Under the pieces are notes generated by a model. That model was not told where the DNA came from and made no database searches. It was given only the letters and a program-made list of their open reading frames with translations. A stretch of DNA of 61,205 bases, from positions 1 to 61,205 of the forward strand of contig JYOD01000068.1 of NCBI GenBank assembly GCA_000955785.1. The letters are read 5' to 3'. Every line of letters begins with the position of its first letter. The first letter of the stretch is position 1. The position numbers and the translations under genes are program-made. Origin of the DNA: Burkholderiaceae bacterium 16 (GTDB taxonomy: Bacteria; Pseudomonadota; Gammaproteobacteria; Burkholderiales; Burkholderiaceae). This document shows positions 1-7,821 of the stretch, in pieces.

Positions 1-184
1 GTTTAATCTGAACAGCGCCGAAGGAATACACCCGAACCATGACGGCTGCCTTGTCATACGACGCAAAGGCAATCTTGGGAACATCATGATTTAAAGACGC
101 TTTACGTGTATTAGCGTCTTCCATAAGTGCGCCAGCGAAGAGCGGACTGCCCGCGCCTTCGACCCCAGCCGAACTACTGGCCAT
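1..184 (-). CDS. Possible N-terminal part of an unknown protein, cut by the window edge
   Basis: On the minus strand an ATG at 184 opens a frame that stays open to base 1, about 61 residues beginning MASSSAGVEGAG and passing through SYDKAAVMVRVYSFGAVQ. I do not recognise the family. There is no clear ribosome binding site, and codon third positions are less GC-rich than in the core genes, as in neighbouring accessory DNA. The frame is also open upstream of the ATG, so the start is unsure. Nothing else is visible in this stretch on the plus strand. Confidence 0.3.
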   Translation of the reverse strand, partial: MASSSAGVEGAGSPLFAGALMEDANTRKASLNHDVPKIAFASYDKAAVMVRVYSFGAVQIK

Positions 185-199
185 ATTGCGCCAGTTGGT

Positions 200-519
200 T
201 ATCAATCGATGGGCAATGAGGCGGCAATATGCGTGCCTACGGCAGTGCGTCGGGAACGTGTCGCGTGGGCGTGCCGCGGGTCTACCGTCCCGGCATGCAG
301 GTGACCGTCAAGTGGACGGCCCGTGACGGGGCCAAGATCCTCTATGGCAGCAAGGTGGTCGAGGTCGAGCCCTACGCCGAGGCCGGCAGCATCTATGCCC
401 ATATCTTCCCGAACGACATGGTCCGCGTGGTCGTGTCGGCGCGCTACGGCCCTGGCAATCCGGATTACCCCATTCCCTACCCGGTTGACCCTAACGAATT
501 GAAGGAGCCCCAACAATGA
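200..519 (+). pseudogene. DUF3304-like lipoprotein, truncated copy 1
   Basis: This is the C-terminal part of a small protein also present as copy 2 just downstream. The shared core reads GVPRVYRPGMQV...VEVEPYAEAGSIYAHIFPNDMVRVVVSARYG and ends KEPQQ. The start of homology with copy 2 is near 205. There a codon that is TGG (Trp) in copy 2 is TGA here, so only the part from the ATG at 229 (96 residues) is open. The signal peptide and lipobox of copy 2 are missing. The family assignment (DUF3304, small lipoproteins often found beside DUF2235 type VI effectors and possibly their immunity partners) is from memory of the family and is moderately sure. The stop overlaps the ATG of copy 2 (516). Confidence 0.6.
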
Positions 520-987
520 AACGCGATATCGCGGCACATTGCCCTCGGCAAGGCCATTCTCCTGTCCCTGTTTCTGGCCGGCTGCGGCATCTCGACTGAC
601 CGCTCCGACAAGTTCGTCTATGCCTCGCTTGGCGGGGTCAATCACACCGCCAAGTACATCCATTCGTTCTCTATCGATGGGCAATGGGGCGGCAATATGG
701 ATGCCTACGGCAGTACGTCGGGAACGTGATGCGTGGGCGTGCCGCGGGTCTACCGTCCCGGCATGCAGGTCAAGGTGAGCTGGAACGCGCCGGAGGGAAG
801 GACCGATGTCATCAAGACCAAGGTGGCCGAGGTCGAGCCCTACACCGAGGCCGGCACCATCTATGCCCATATCTTCCCGAACGACGTAGTCCGCGTGGTC
901 ATATCGGCGCGCTACGACTCACATAGCCTCAACCACCCCATTCCCTATCCGGTTAATCCTAACAAGCCGAAGGAGCCCCAACAATGA
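516..987 (+). pseudogene. DUF3304-like lipoprotein, broken copy 2
   Basis: Read with corrections this encodes a full lipoprotein: an N-terminal MKRDIA segment, a hydrophobic stretch ending in the lipobox LAGC (about 580-592), then FVYASLGGVNHTAKYIHSF and the core shared with copy 1. Two lesions are visible. A one-base frameshift lies close to the start, because the ATG at 516 is out of frame with the lipobox. An in-frame TGA at 727-729 occurs where copy 1 has a Cys codon. Only the C-terminal 84 residues (from the GTG at 733) remain open. The stop overlaps the start of the DUF2235 gene (984), which suggests an old effector/immunity operon. The immunity role is inferred from context. Confidence 0.65.
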
Positions 988-2946
988 AGCGCTATATCGC
1001 TGCCCCCGACCGCACGCGCTCGCCGGATCCGGCCGAATGCTGCAGCCTGACGCCGCGCGAGGTTATGGGCATATTAGGGATCAAGCTCGCCGGCCACTCC
1101 GAGGGCCGGCCGGTATGCAATACCGTGGTCCACGTGGGGCTGTTCTTCGATGGCACCAACAACAACATGGAGCGGGACTACGAGAAACCGGAACCCGCCA
1201 AGCGCTTCCATAGCAATATCGTTCGCCTGCACAACGCGTATCCCCGGGAGACGGAGAACACACCGGGGGCGAGCGAATATTTTTACCGGTTCTACCTGCC
1301 AGGCGTTGGCACGCCCTTTCCGCAAATTGGCGAGATGGCCGAAAGCACCTACGGGCGCGCCTTCGCCGCCGGCGGGCAGGCCCGCATCCTGTGGGGCCTG
1401 CTGCAGATCTACAACGCCGTGCACCGGGCGGCCTTTGGCGGCCAGTCCATGATGACCGACGAAGAGATCGCCGCGAAGATCAAGGACTACGAGCGGCGAG
1501 TCGACCACCAGCAGCGGCCAGACCCGGAGGACCCGCCGCGCAAGCGCAAGGACTGGTTTGTGCCGCTCACGCAGGAACTGTCGAAGAAGCTGCGCGCCAA
1601 GCTCGATGTCAAGCGGCTGCCCCGGATCCCGTTAGTGTCCGTGTCGGTGTTCGGTTTTTCGCGCGGCGCGGTCCAGGCGCGTGCCTTTTGCTACTGGTTC
1701 CAGGATGCGCTGCAAGACGGCAAGTTCGCCGGCATTGACACGGATATCCGTTTTCTCGGGCTGTTCGACTCGGTGGCCACGGTGGGCACCAGCGACTCCA
1801 TGCACCACTCCCTTGGGCTGCCGCGCTGGCTGGCCAGCGGTCACTCCGGCTGGGCCGCGGAGATACTGAAGCCGCTGCCCGCGCTGGTGAAGAAGACCGT
1901 TCACTATATCTCCGCCCACGAGCAGCACATGAATTTCCCGGTCACGCGGATAGTTGGCGGCCAAAACGTCGAGGAGGTGCTGTACCCCGGTATGCACTCG
2001 GACGTGGGGGGGCGGCTATGGGGCGGGCGACCAGGGCAAGGCACGGGATGGCCTGTCCTCGCTGATGTCGCAGATCCCGCTGCTGCATATGTACAAGGCG
2101 GCCCTGCTGGCTGGCGTGCCGCTTACCCAGACTTGGGGCATGGAAGACAAGGTGCGAGCCGACCTGGAGGCGGACCCCAACATGGTGCAGGTCTGGAACC
2201 GGTACATGCGGTGGAGCCATTGCGAAGGCGGGCCCTACAACGAGCAGATCAACCAGCACTACGCGCGCTTTTTCCAGTGGCGTGCGTGGCTGCTGCGGCG
2301 TTTGGAACATAGCCCTTTCTACCTCGCGGCCAATCCCCAGGACCAGACCGACCTGCAGGAATCGAATGACCGCCTCAAGGGCGACCTAGTGCTGATGCGA
2401 TACCGGGCCGCGCCCGATCGTTCCCCTTATGGGGATCGCAACCCGCTCCTGCTGTCGCCCCAGGAGCGTGCCGGGGCCAACCTGATGCAGGTACTCGCCG
2501 CCAATATGGCCAAAGCGTTGACGCCGTTTGAGACCGCTGCGATGTCCCACTTTGAAGATCCTGTGCCGCCGCCGGATGGCTGCCATGCGCTGTTCGAGGA
2601 CCATATGCATGACTCGCTGGCGGGCTTCTACATGGCAGGCGCCGTGACCGAGCTCGATCGCAACACGGCCATCGAGAATGTGTGCCGCAAGCATGCGGCC
2701 AACCAGCCGCTCAGCGGGTTCGAGCTGAAGATCTACAAGGAAAACCAGGCCTGGATCGACCGCCGCGTGACACCGCCTGGCGTTGGCGAGGGGCCGAATT
2801 GCAAGGCCGAGATTGGCGCCGTCTTCCCGGTGCAGACCGATGCGGATGTCGGAGACCTGCGCGACTGGGTGATCGTGAGCCAGACCAACACGCGGCGGGA
2901 GGGCGGTGGCTACCTGCGGGACCGGGCCATCTTTAGCGAGATGTAA
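984..2946 (+). pseudogene. DUF2235 (Tle1-like) alpha/beta-hydrolase, frameshifted
   Basis: The two halves of one protein lie in different frames: 984 to about 2010 in one, about 2010 to 2946 in another. The first half carries HVGLFFDGTNNN, the DUF2235 opening, at residues 50-61, and the nucleophile elbow GFSRGA with Ser226. It also has GLFDSVATVG with the likely catalytic Asp and PGMHSDVGG with the likely His. The break falls immediately after that His, at a run of seven G (2006-2012). With six G the frame continues as GGGYGAGDQGKARDGLSSLM, as expected for the family. Joined length would be about 653 residues. DUF2235 proteins include Tle1 phospholipase effectors of type VI secretion; activity here is inferred. 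The G run could be a genuine lesion, a phase-variable tract or a read error. Confidence 0.75.
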
Positions 2947-3008
2947 CGGGGACCAGTCCCGGCCGGCGCGGCAGGCACCCATTTTTTGAATGGTGTTCGG
3001 CACCGATA

Positions 3009-3194
3009 TTGGCGAACAATGTGCCGACCGGGTTGCCACGGCCGGAGCACGGTCTTTTCAATGCGGGCGTCATCGCCGAGGATCGAGGTATTGGGCACGA
3101 GCCGATCGTGTCCATCTATTCGATCAGGGAAATGATCGGCGGACTAGTCAAAGCCAACGCCAGCAAACCGGCGAAGTCACGCCAGCGCCAGTAA
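3009..3194 (+). other. Short ORF or gene remnant of unknown family
   Basis: A 61-residue frame beginning MANNVPTGLPRPEHG and containing IVSIYSIREMIGGLVKA follows the lipase remnant. It could be the tail of a third locus protein. I do not recognise it and there is no good ribosome binding site. It lies between the broken effector and an IS5 remnant, so it is probably debris. Confidence 0.25.
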
Positions 3195-3451
3195 CCTAAC
3201 GGCATGCCTTCCGCTGCCGGCGCCGATATACGGTCTGCCAGGGCCTATATTCCTTGGGCAGCATGCGCCAACCGCAACCGGAGCGCATTGATAACCCCGC
3301 GCAGATCGCATTGCCTGCGTTGGCCAAGGGCTACCAGCTTGGGCAGCAAGCCGTCCATCGCGCTCCACTCAACGTCCGTCAGATCGCTTGGATACTGCTT
3401 TTGTCTTGGCCGCCATGTTCGCCTGCTGTTCTCGATGTTCTGTTTCCACAT
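3190..3451 (-). mobile_element. IS5-family transposase N-terminal remnant
   Basis: The minus-strand frame from 3451 reads YPSDLTDVEWSAMDGLLPK and then CDLRGVINAL, the classical start of IS5-family transposases. The conserved continuation GCGWRMLPKEYRPWQTVY is present just downstream but in another frame, after a small internal deletion following INAL. The coding sequence stops there, and the catalytic DDE part is absent. This is therefore a degenerate fragment and not a functional element. It marks past insertion next to the decayed effector locus. Confidence 0.75.
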
Positions 3452-3500
3452 CGGCGCGTTAGGCTACATTTGCCGGGAATTTTCAAACAGGGTCTAACCA

Positions 3501-3830
3501 ATGAAACTCCGAACGCTGCTGGTTGCGATCCCGGTTCTCGTGTTCGCATTCCTCGCCGCGATGTCGGCGACCGGCTACGCGTGGCTGGATTGGAGGACTT
3601 ACACGGTCGTCATGCCTGTCCCGGTGTATGAGGATATCGTCGATGTGCCGTCATCCGCTTTGGTTGATGAAAGACCGATCGCAGTCCTCGCTCCAGGTAC
3701 TAAATGCAAGCTGGTGCAGCAATACTTGAAGGACGTCATCGCGTCGTCAAGGATGCGTTGTGAGAACGGAGTGGATGGTTGGGTAAACGAAAACATCGCG
3801 TTTGACGCCGTCCCCCCGGGTCCGCACTAG
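3501..3830 (+). CDS. Small membrane-anchored or secreted hypothetical protein
   Basis: 109 residues. The N-terminus (MKLRTLLVAIPVLVFAFLAA) is a signal peptide or membrane anchor, followed by a short soluble domain with three segments: DIVDVPSSALVDERPIAVLA, CKLVQQY and MRCENGVDGWVN. The last resembles the strand pattern of bacterial SH3-like modules (GxxGWV), but that is a weak resemblance. Two Cys could form a periplasmic disulphide. It is a lone gene: the IS5 remnant lies upstream and a convergent methyltransferase follows. No specific function can be assigned. Confidence 0.6.
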   Translation: MKLRTLLVAIPVLVFAFLAAMSATGYAWLDWRTYTVVMPVPVYEDIVDVPSSALVDERPIAVLAPGTKCKLVQQYLKDVIASSRMRCENGVDGWVNENIAFDAVPPGPH

Positions 3831-3959
3831 AGGTGGAATGGACCCGCAGCCAAACGGCCGCCATGCCTGCATCGGCGCCATCCATGACAGCGAGCGGCAG
3901 ATGTATGCATGGACGTCAGCAAGCTGACAGCGGGCCGCTGAAGCCCGCCTGTTTCACCG

Positions 3960-4730
3960 CTAACGTGTCGCCACGATAAAGAACCGCGGGAACGGCAGCA
4001 GCACGGAGCCGTCCGCCATCGGCGGATAGGCTCGCGCCACTTCCGCCGTATAGCGCTCCAGGTAGGCCGCCCGCTCCGCTTCGTCCAGCGGATCCAAGAA
4101 GGGGCGCAGGCCGGTACCCTTGAACCACTCCACGATCGCGGCCGGACCATCTGCCAAGGCGTGATGGTAAGTGGTGTGCCACACATCGACTGTGGCACAG
4201 TGCGCGCGCAACAGCGCGTAGTACCAGGCCGCGCCCGGCAGTGCGGTGCGCGCCTGCGCGGCGGCGGCCAGCTTGCCGGCCCACGGGCCGTCGGCGGCGA
4301 CGTCGCGCATCAGGCGGTGCGCCGGCGTGTCCAGCGTGTCCGGCACCTGGATCGCCAGGCTGCCGCCCGGCGCCAGCTTGGCGGCGAGCGCGGGCAGCAG
4401 GCGGGCGTGATCGGGCAGCCATTGCAGCACGGCATTGGCGAGGATCACATCGTAGGGTCCCGGGTCGTCCCAGGTTTCGATGCTGCTGACTTCGAACTTC
4501 AGCTCCGGCAGCCGCTTGCGCGCGGCCTCGACCATGTCGGCCGAGCTGTCCAGCCCGGTCACACGGGCGCCGGGAAAGCACGCGGCCAGCACCTCGGTCG
4601 AGTTGCCCGGGCCGCAGCCGATATCCACCGCCACGCGCGGCTCGCGCCCTGGCACGGCGGCCAGCAGGTCCCGTACCGGACGGGTCCGTTCGTTCTCGAA
4701 TTTCACGTATTGCCTGGCTGACCAAGTCAT
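3960..4730 (-). CDS. tam: Trans-aconitate 2-methyltransferase-like SAM methyltransferase
   Basis: 256 residues, close to the usual length of Tam (about 250). It begins MTWSARQYVKFENERTRPVRDLL, typical of Tam, and has SAM motif I VAVDIGCGPGNSTEVL (residues 34-48), the acidic GLDSS after strand 2, and ANAVLQWLPDH. Tam methylates trans-aconitate, a spontaneous by-product that inhibits the TCA cycle, using S-adenosylmethionine in the cytosol. The ATG at 4730 was chosen because the Tam N-terminal motif starts there; the frame is open further upstream. It follows a small gene (4792-5091) on the same strand and may be cotranscribed with it. The fold is certain; the exact substrate is inferred. Confidence 0.85.
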   Translation of the reverse strand: MTWSARQYVKFENERTRPVRDLLAAVPGREPRVAVDIGCGPGNSTEVLAACFPGARVTGLDSSADMVEAARKRLPELKFEVSSIETWDDPGPYDVILANAVLQWLPDHARLLPALAAKLAPGGSLAIQVPDTLDTPAHRLMRDVAADGPWAGKLAAAAQARTALPGAAWYYALLRAHCATVDVWHTTYHHALADGPAAIVEWFKGTGLRPFLDPLDEAERAAYLERYTAEVARAYPPMADGSVLLPFPRFFIVATR

Positions 4731-4791
4731 TGCTGCTCCTTTGCGGGTTCGGTTCTGGTGCCTGGTGAATGCGTCGATACGCTGGCGTTCT

Positions 4792-5091
4792 TCACGCCGA
4801 TGGCGGCCTCGCCCGGCGCAGCACGGCCTTGCCCTTCGCGGTGAGCAGGACCACAGCCTGCGCGCGCGGCACGCCCGCCGCGCATTCCATGTCGACCAGG
4901 CCGGCCGCGTTCGCGTCCTCCCACGCGGAAAGCCGCGGGCAGGAGGTGCGCCATGCCTCCATGGTGTCGGCATAGGTGCGCGGCCCGGCTGCCAGCCAGG
5001 CCAGGAATTCCAGCAGATTGCCTGCATGCGACGCGGCAGGCAGACCGGCATCCCCGGCCTGACCCTGCCCTCCATCCCTGTCTTGCTGCAT
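4792..5091 (-). CDS. Conserved hypothetical protein, winged-helix-like
   Basis: 99 residues. The conserved part reads LLEFLAWLAAGPRTYADTMEAWRTSCPRL...WEDANAAGLV and later VVLLTAKGKAVL. That pattern (helix, helix, then a beta-turn with L-T-x-K-G) is typical of small winged-helix proteins seen in Burkholderiales, but no function is known to me. It lies between the tam-like gene (downstream, same strand) and a divergent LysR gene. A regulatory link between the LysR protein and these two genes is a reasonable inference from the divergent arrangement. Confidence 0.65.
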   Translation of the reverse strand: MQQDRDGGQGQAGDAGLPAASHAGNLLEFLAWLAAGPRTYADTMEAWRTSCPRLSAWEDANAAGLVDMECAAGVPRAQAVVLLTAKGKAVLRRARPPSA

Positions 5092-5195
5092 GGCCGTGCT
5101 CCAGCGCGATGCGATTCACGCCGTCAGCATAGGCCCGAACTGCTATGATTTCCAATGCATCCTGAGCACAAAATTCATACCCTGAGAGTATCGCA

Positions 5196-6110
5196 ATGAT
5201 CGAGCTACGCCGGCTGCGCGCCTTCGTCGTGCTGGCCGAGGAAGGACACGTCACCCGCGCCGCCGAGCGCCTGGGCATGCAGCAACCGCCGCTCACGCGC
5301 TTGCTGCGCGGCCTGGAGGACGAACTGGGCGTACTGCTGATGCGGCGCCTGCCGCGCGGTGTGCGGCCTACCGAGGCCGGCCTGGCGTTGCTGGAGGAAG
5401 CCCGCGCGGTGCTGGCGCGAGCCGAAGGCGTGGCCGGGGTGGTGCACCGCGCCGCGGCCGGGGAGCAAGGGCGGCTAGCCGTCGGCTTCACCAGTTCCGC
5501 CGCCTCGCACCCTTTCGTCCCCGCCGTGCTGCGCAGGTTTCGCGAGAGCGTGCCGGGCGTTGCCGTCACGCTGGAGGAAGCCGGCACCAGCGAACTGGTG
5601 GACGCGATCCTGCATGAGCGGCTCGACGCGGCCTTCGTGCGCTCGCCGGTGGGCAGCACCACCGGGCTGTTGCTCGATGCCGTGCTGGAGGAACCGATGC
5701 TGGCCGCGCTGCCGGCCGGGCACCCGCTGGCGGCGGATGTTGGCGCCTTGCCGCTGTCAGCGCTGGCGCGCGAGCCGTTCATTCTCTACCGCCGCCCGGC
5801 CGGGCCGGGGCTGTACGACGCCATCCTGACCGCATGCCGCGCGGCGGGCTTCAGCCCGCTGGTGGCGCAGGAAGCGCCGCGCTTGCCCGCCACGCTGAGC
5901 CTGGTAGCGGCAGGCCTTGGCATTTCGGTGGTGCCCGCCTCCATGCGCCGCCTGGGCGGCGACGACATCGCCTACCGCGCGCTTGCCGGCAGCCCGTCGC
6001 TGACTGCCCCGCTGCACCTGGCGATGCGCCAGGCCAACCTGCCAGCAGCCGTCATACGCTTGCGCGCGCTGGTGCGCGAGATGCTGCCGCCGGGAGGGCC
6101 GGCCGCATGA
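5196..6110 (+). CDS. LysR-family transcriptional regulator
   Basis: 304 residues. The N-terminal winged HTH (residues 1-60) reads MIELRRLRAFVVLAEEGHVTRAAERLGMQQPPLTRLLRGLEDELG, the standard LysR signature with QQPPLTR as recognition helix. The rest (about 90-295) is the periplasmic-binding-protein-like effector domain. It resembles the BenM/HcaR-type subgroup in style, but the inducer cannot be read from sequence. It is divergent from the 4792-5091/tam pair with a 104-bp gap, the usual LysR arrangement in which the protein represses itself and activates the divergent genes. Confidence 0.9.
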   Translation: MIELRRLRAFVVLAEEGHVTRAAERLGMQQPPLTRLLRGLEDELGVLLMRRLPRGVRPTEAGLALLEEARAVLARAEGVAGVVHRAAAGEQGRLAVGFTSSAASHPFVPAVLRRFRESVPGVAVTLEEAGTSELVDAILHERLDAAFVRSPVGSTTGLLLDAVLEEPMLAALPAGHPLAADVGALPLSALAREPFILYRRPAGPGLYDAILTACRAAGFSPLVAQEAPRLPATLSLVAAGLGISVVPASMRRLGGDDIAYRALAGSPSLTAPLHLAMRQANLPAAVIRLRALVREMLPPGGPAA

Positions 6111-6479
6111 AGACCGGCATCATCGCCTGAGTCATGGGAAGCCCTGATCTGCCCGGCAGACAACAGGCCCTGAAGAGCGGATTTCCGGTGTTCCGGCGCT
6201 GGGCAACCAGGCCGTGGCCAGCGCCGCCAGCCGCGCGCCCGCGCCCAAGGCCGCCACTGTCTCGCCGCGGGCCGTTGCGCCGCGTGCAAGCGCTGCGGCT
6301 GCGCCGGCGGTTTCCTCATCGGCTTCGGACTGGTCGTCCTTCTGAAGCCGATACACGCTCGCCCGCGTCAGTGCCTGGCCAGTTCCCATGCGCTGCGCGA
6401 CCACCCGGCGTTCGCGGCAAGCCAGCCGCGCCGCAATGTGCGCGGGTACCTGAATGCGCGTCCGGGTCAGTCCGGCAGC
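6111..6479. other. Intergenic stretch without a supported gene
   Basis: 369 bp between the LysR gene and the 3' end of the next minus-strand gene. A minus-strand frame is open across it (RLACRERRVVAQRMGTGQALTRASV...), but it has no recognisable family, no ribosome binding site and an Ala-rich tail typical of high-GC shadow frames. I see no terminator or RNA. Confidence 0.4.
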
Positions 6480-7127
6480 CTAGTTCTCGCCGGCCACAAG
6501 CGACTTCGTGATCCGTTCGAGCACTGGCAGCCATGTGCCGCGCCCCGCGTCGCGGCAGGCCAGGATCAGCAGAAGCTCCTGGTCTGGCGTATAGATGTCG
6601 AAGTGCTGCACGTAAATCGTGCCCTGATCGCCGCTTCGGGTGTAACTGATGGCAATGGCCGGCCAGCCGCCAACCGTCTCAAGGCGCGGACTGGTGATCG
6701 ACAGCAATTGCCTGCCGGACTTCCTGAGCGAATCCCGGATCAAGCGTTCGAAGCCTGCGCCGAACGCCTTGAGCATGTCCTCATCGAACTTGCGCACCTG
6801 CCTGAACGAAACGCCCGGCGGCTGAATCGAGTTGATCACGACGGCTGCATACGGGCCACTGGGGTTCGACACGGCGTGAAGGAGGTTCAGCCGGTCCCCC
6901 TCCGATGCATGGCGCGTGATGTCGGTCGCGGCATCGAGCATCACCTCGCGGCCCCGGCTTTGCGCCTCCGACAACAGCGTCCATCCCTTCGGCAACTGAA
7001 TCTCAACGTGCCGCGGGAGCTTGACGGGCAATAGCGCTACGTCTTCGCCGCCCAGCCCGGACGCGGAATACGCGAGCACGCAGGCAAGCATGCCTGCCTG
7101 GACGAGCCTGCTGCAAAACCGTGCCAT
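6480..7127 (-). CDS. Exported protein of unknown function
   Basis: 215 residues from the ATG at 7127, which has a good GGAGG ribosome binding site 8 bases upstream; an in-frame upstream extension lacks one. The N-terminus MARFCSRLVQAGMLACVLAYSAS is a signal peptide. The mature part starts LPVKLPRHVEIQLPKGWTLLSEA and contains PSGPYAAVVINSIQPPGVS and AISYTRSGDQGTIYVQHFDIYTPDQELLLILAC. It looks like a periplasmic lipid-binding-like or DUF1795-like fold, but that is a guess from the pattern HVEIQLPKGW. No operon partner. Confidence 0.7.
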   Translation of the reverse strand: MARFCSRLVQAGMLACVLAYSASGLGGEDVALLPVKLPRHVEIQLPKGWTLLSEAQSRGREVMLDAATDITRHASEGDRLNLLHAVSNPSGPYAAVVINSIQPPGVSFRQVRKFDEDMLKAFGAGFERLIRDSLRKSGRQLLSITSPRLETVGGWPAIAISYTRSGDQGTIYVQHFDIYTPDQELLLILACRDAGRGTWLPVLERITKSLVAGEN

Positions 7128-7177
7128 TCGGACCCCTCCGCTCGCGACGTGTTGGTCTCGCAAGGCAATTCTAGGCC

Positions 7178-7395
7178 ATGCCAGCGACGGCCGGTTCCGC
7201 GGTTTCAGGGAACACCGGGCGTCCCCGGACGCCAAGGTGCTTTCCGGCCTCGTCGCCGGACAGTCGCCCGCTGAATTCGCCATGCAGAACGGCGTATCCG
7301 AGAACACGGTCCGAAAGCAGGTCGCCTCCCTGAAGATCAAGATGAACTGCAGCCGGAGCGTGGAACTCGTAAGGCTCGCGCTCATGCACCGTTAA
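7178..7395 (+). pseudogene. LuxR-type HTH C-terminal fragment
   Basis: The last 60 or so residues of this plus-strand frame read KVLSGLVAGQSPAEFAMQNGVSENTVRKQVASLKIKMNCSRSVELVRLAL. This is the LuxR/NarL HTH with recognition helix SENTVRKQVASL. No sensory domain precedes it: upstream the frame runs antisense through the exported-protein gene. It is therefore a truncated regulator and probably not expressed as such. It ends 32 bases into a non-coding stretch before the siderophore receptor. Confidence 0.55.
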
Positions 7396-7716
7396 TCGCG
7401 CTGGCGACGGCCACCGTCTCGCCAGACACGCCCCCTTCCGCCTCGTCGATGCCTCGCACCGAGGTCAGGCTTCGGCAACCGGGGGCGACGCGGCCATCCT
7501 TGTTCCGCCTCCCCCTGCGCAGCGCGATCGCCTGCCTATCCCGCTGACGCGACAAGTGGCGGTCTGCCGCCGCGCTGCGTCTCGCGCGAGTTTTCCGCTT
7601 CCACTTCAAGGCAAGCCGGGGCGCGCACAGGCCCGCGCCGGTAAGCCAATGCGGCCGGCAGGCCAATAACCCTGTCGCGCTATCACCTTTGTATTCCTTT
7701 CGACACATTCAGTTAC
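7396..7716. other. Non-coding stretch upstream of the siderophore receptor
   Basis: About 320 bp with no supported gene. The sequence becomes AT-rich only from about 7680, where the promoter and Fur operator of the receptor gene lie. Confidence 0.5.
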
Positions 7717-7747
7717 AATGCAAATGATATTGATAATGATTTGCATT
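7717..7747 (+). promoter_or_regulatory. Fur box, extended palindrome
   Basis: Nine-base arms AATGCAAAT (7717-7725) and ATTTGCATT (7739-7747) are perfect inverted repeats. The centre, ATGATATTGATAATGAT (7724-7740), matches the Fur consensus built from GATAAT units. It lies 75-105 bp upstream of the chosen receptor start. Iron-replete Fur should repress the receptor from here. Confidence 0.85.
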
Positions 7748-7821
7748 TATATTTTCTCAAACAACAGGCCAACGGTTTCCCGCCACCTCCCCGGCCGTCT
7801 CGCAAGATCCTGAAAATACCG

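Noticed and set aside
3245..3451. Functional small gene for the IS5-type N-terminus
   Set aside because: Lacks the catalytic domain and is frameshifted; treated as a remnant.
6132..6404. 90-residue minus-strand frame after the exported-protein gene
   Set aside because: Ala/Gly/Arg-rich tail, no ribosome binding site, no recognised motif.
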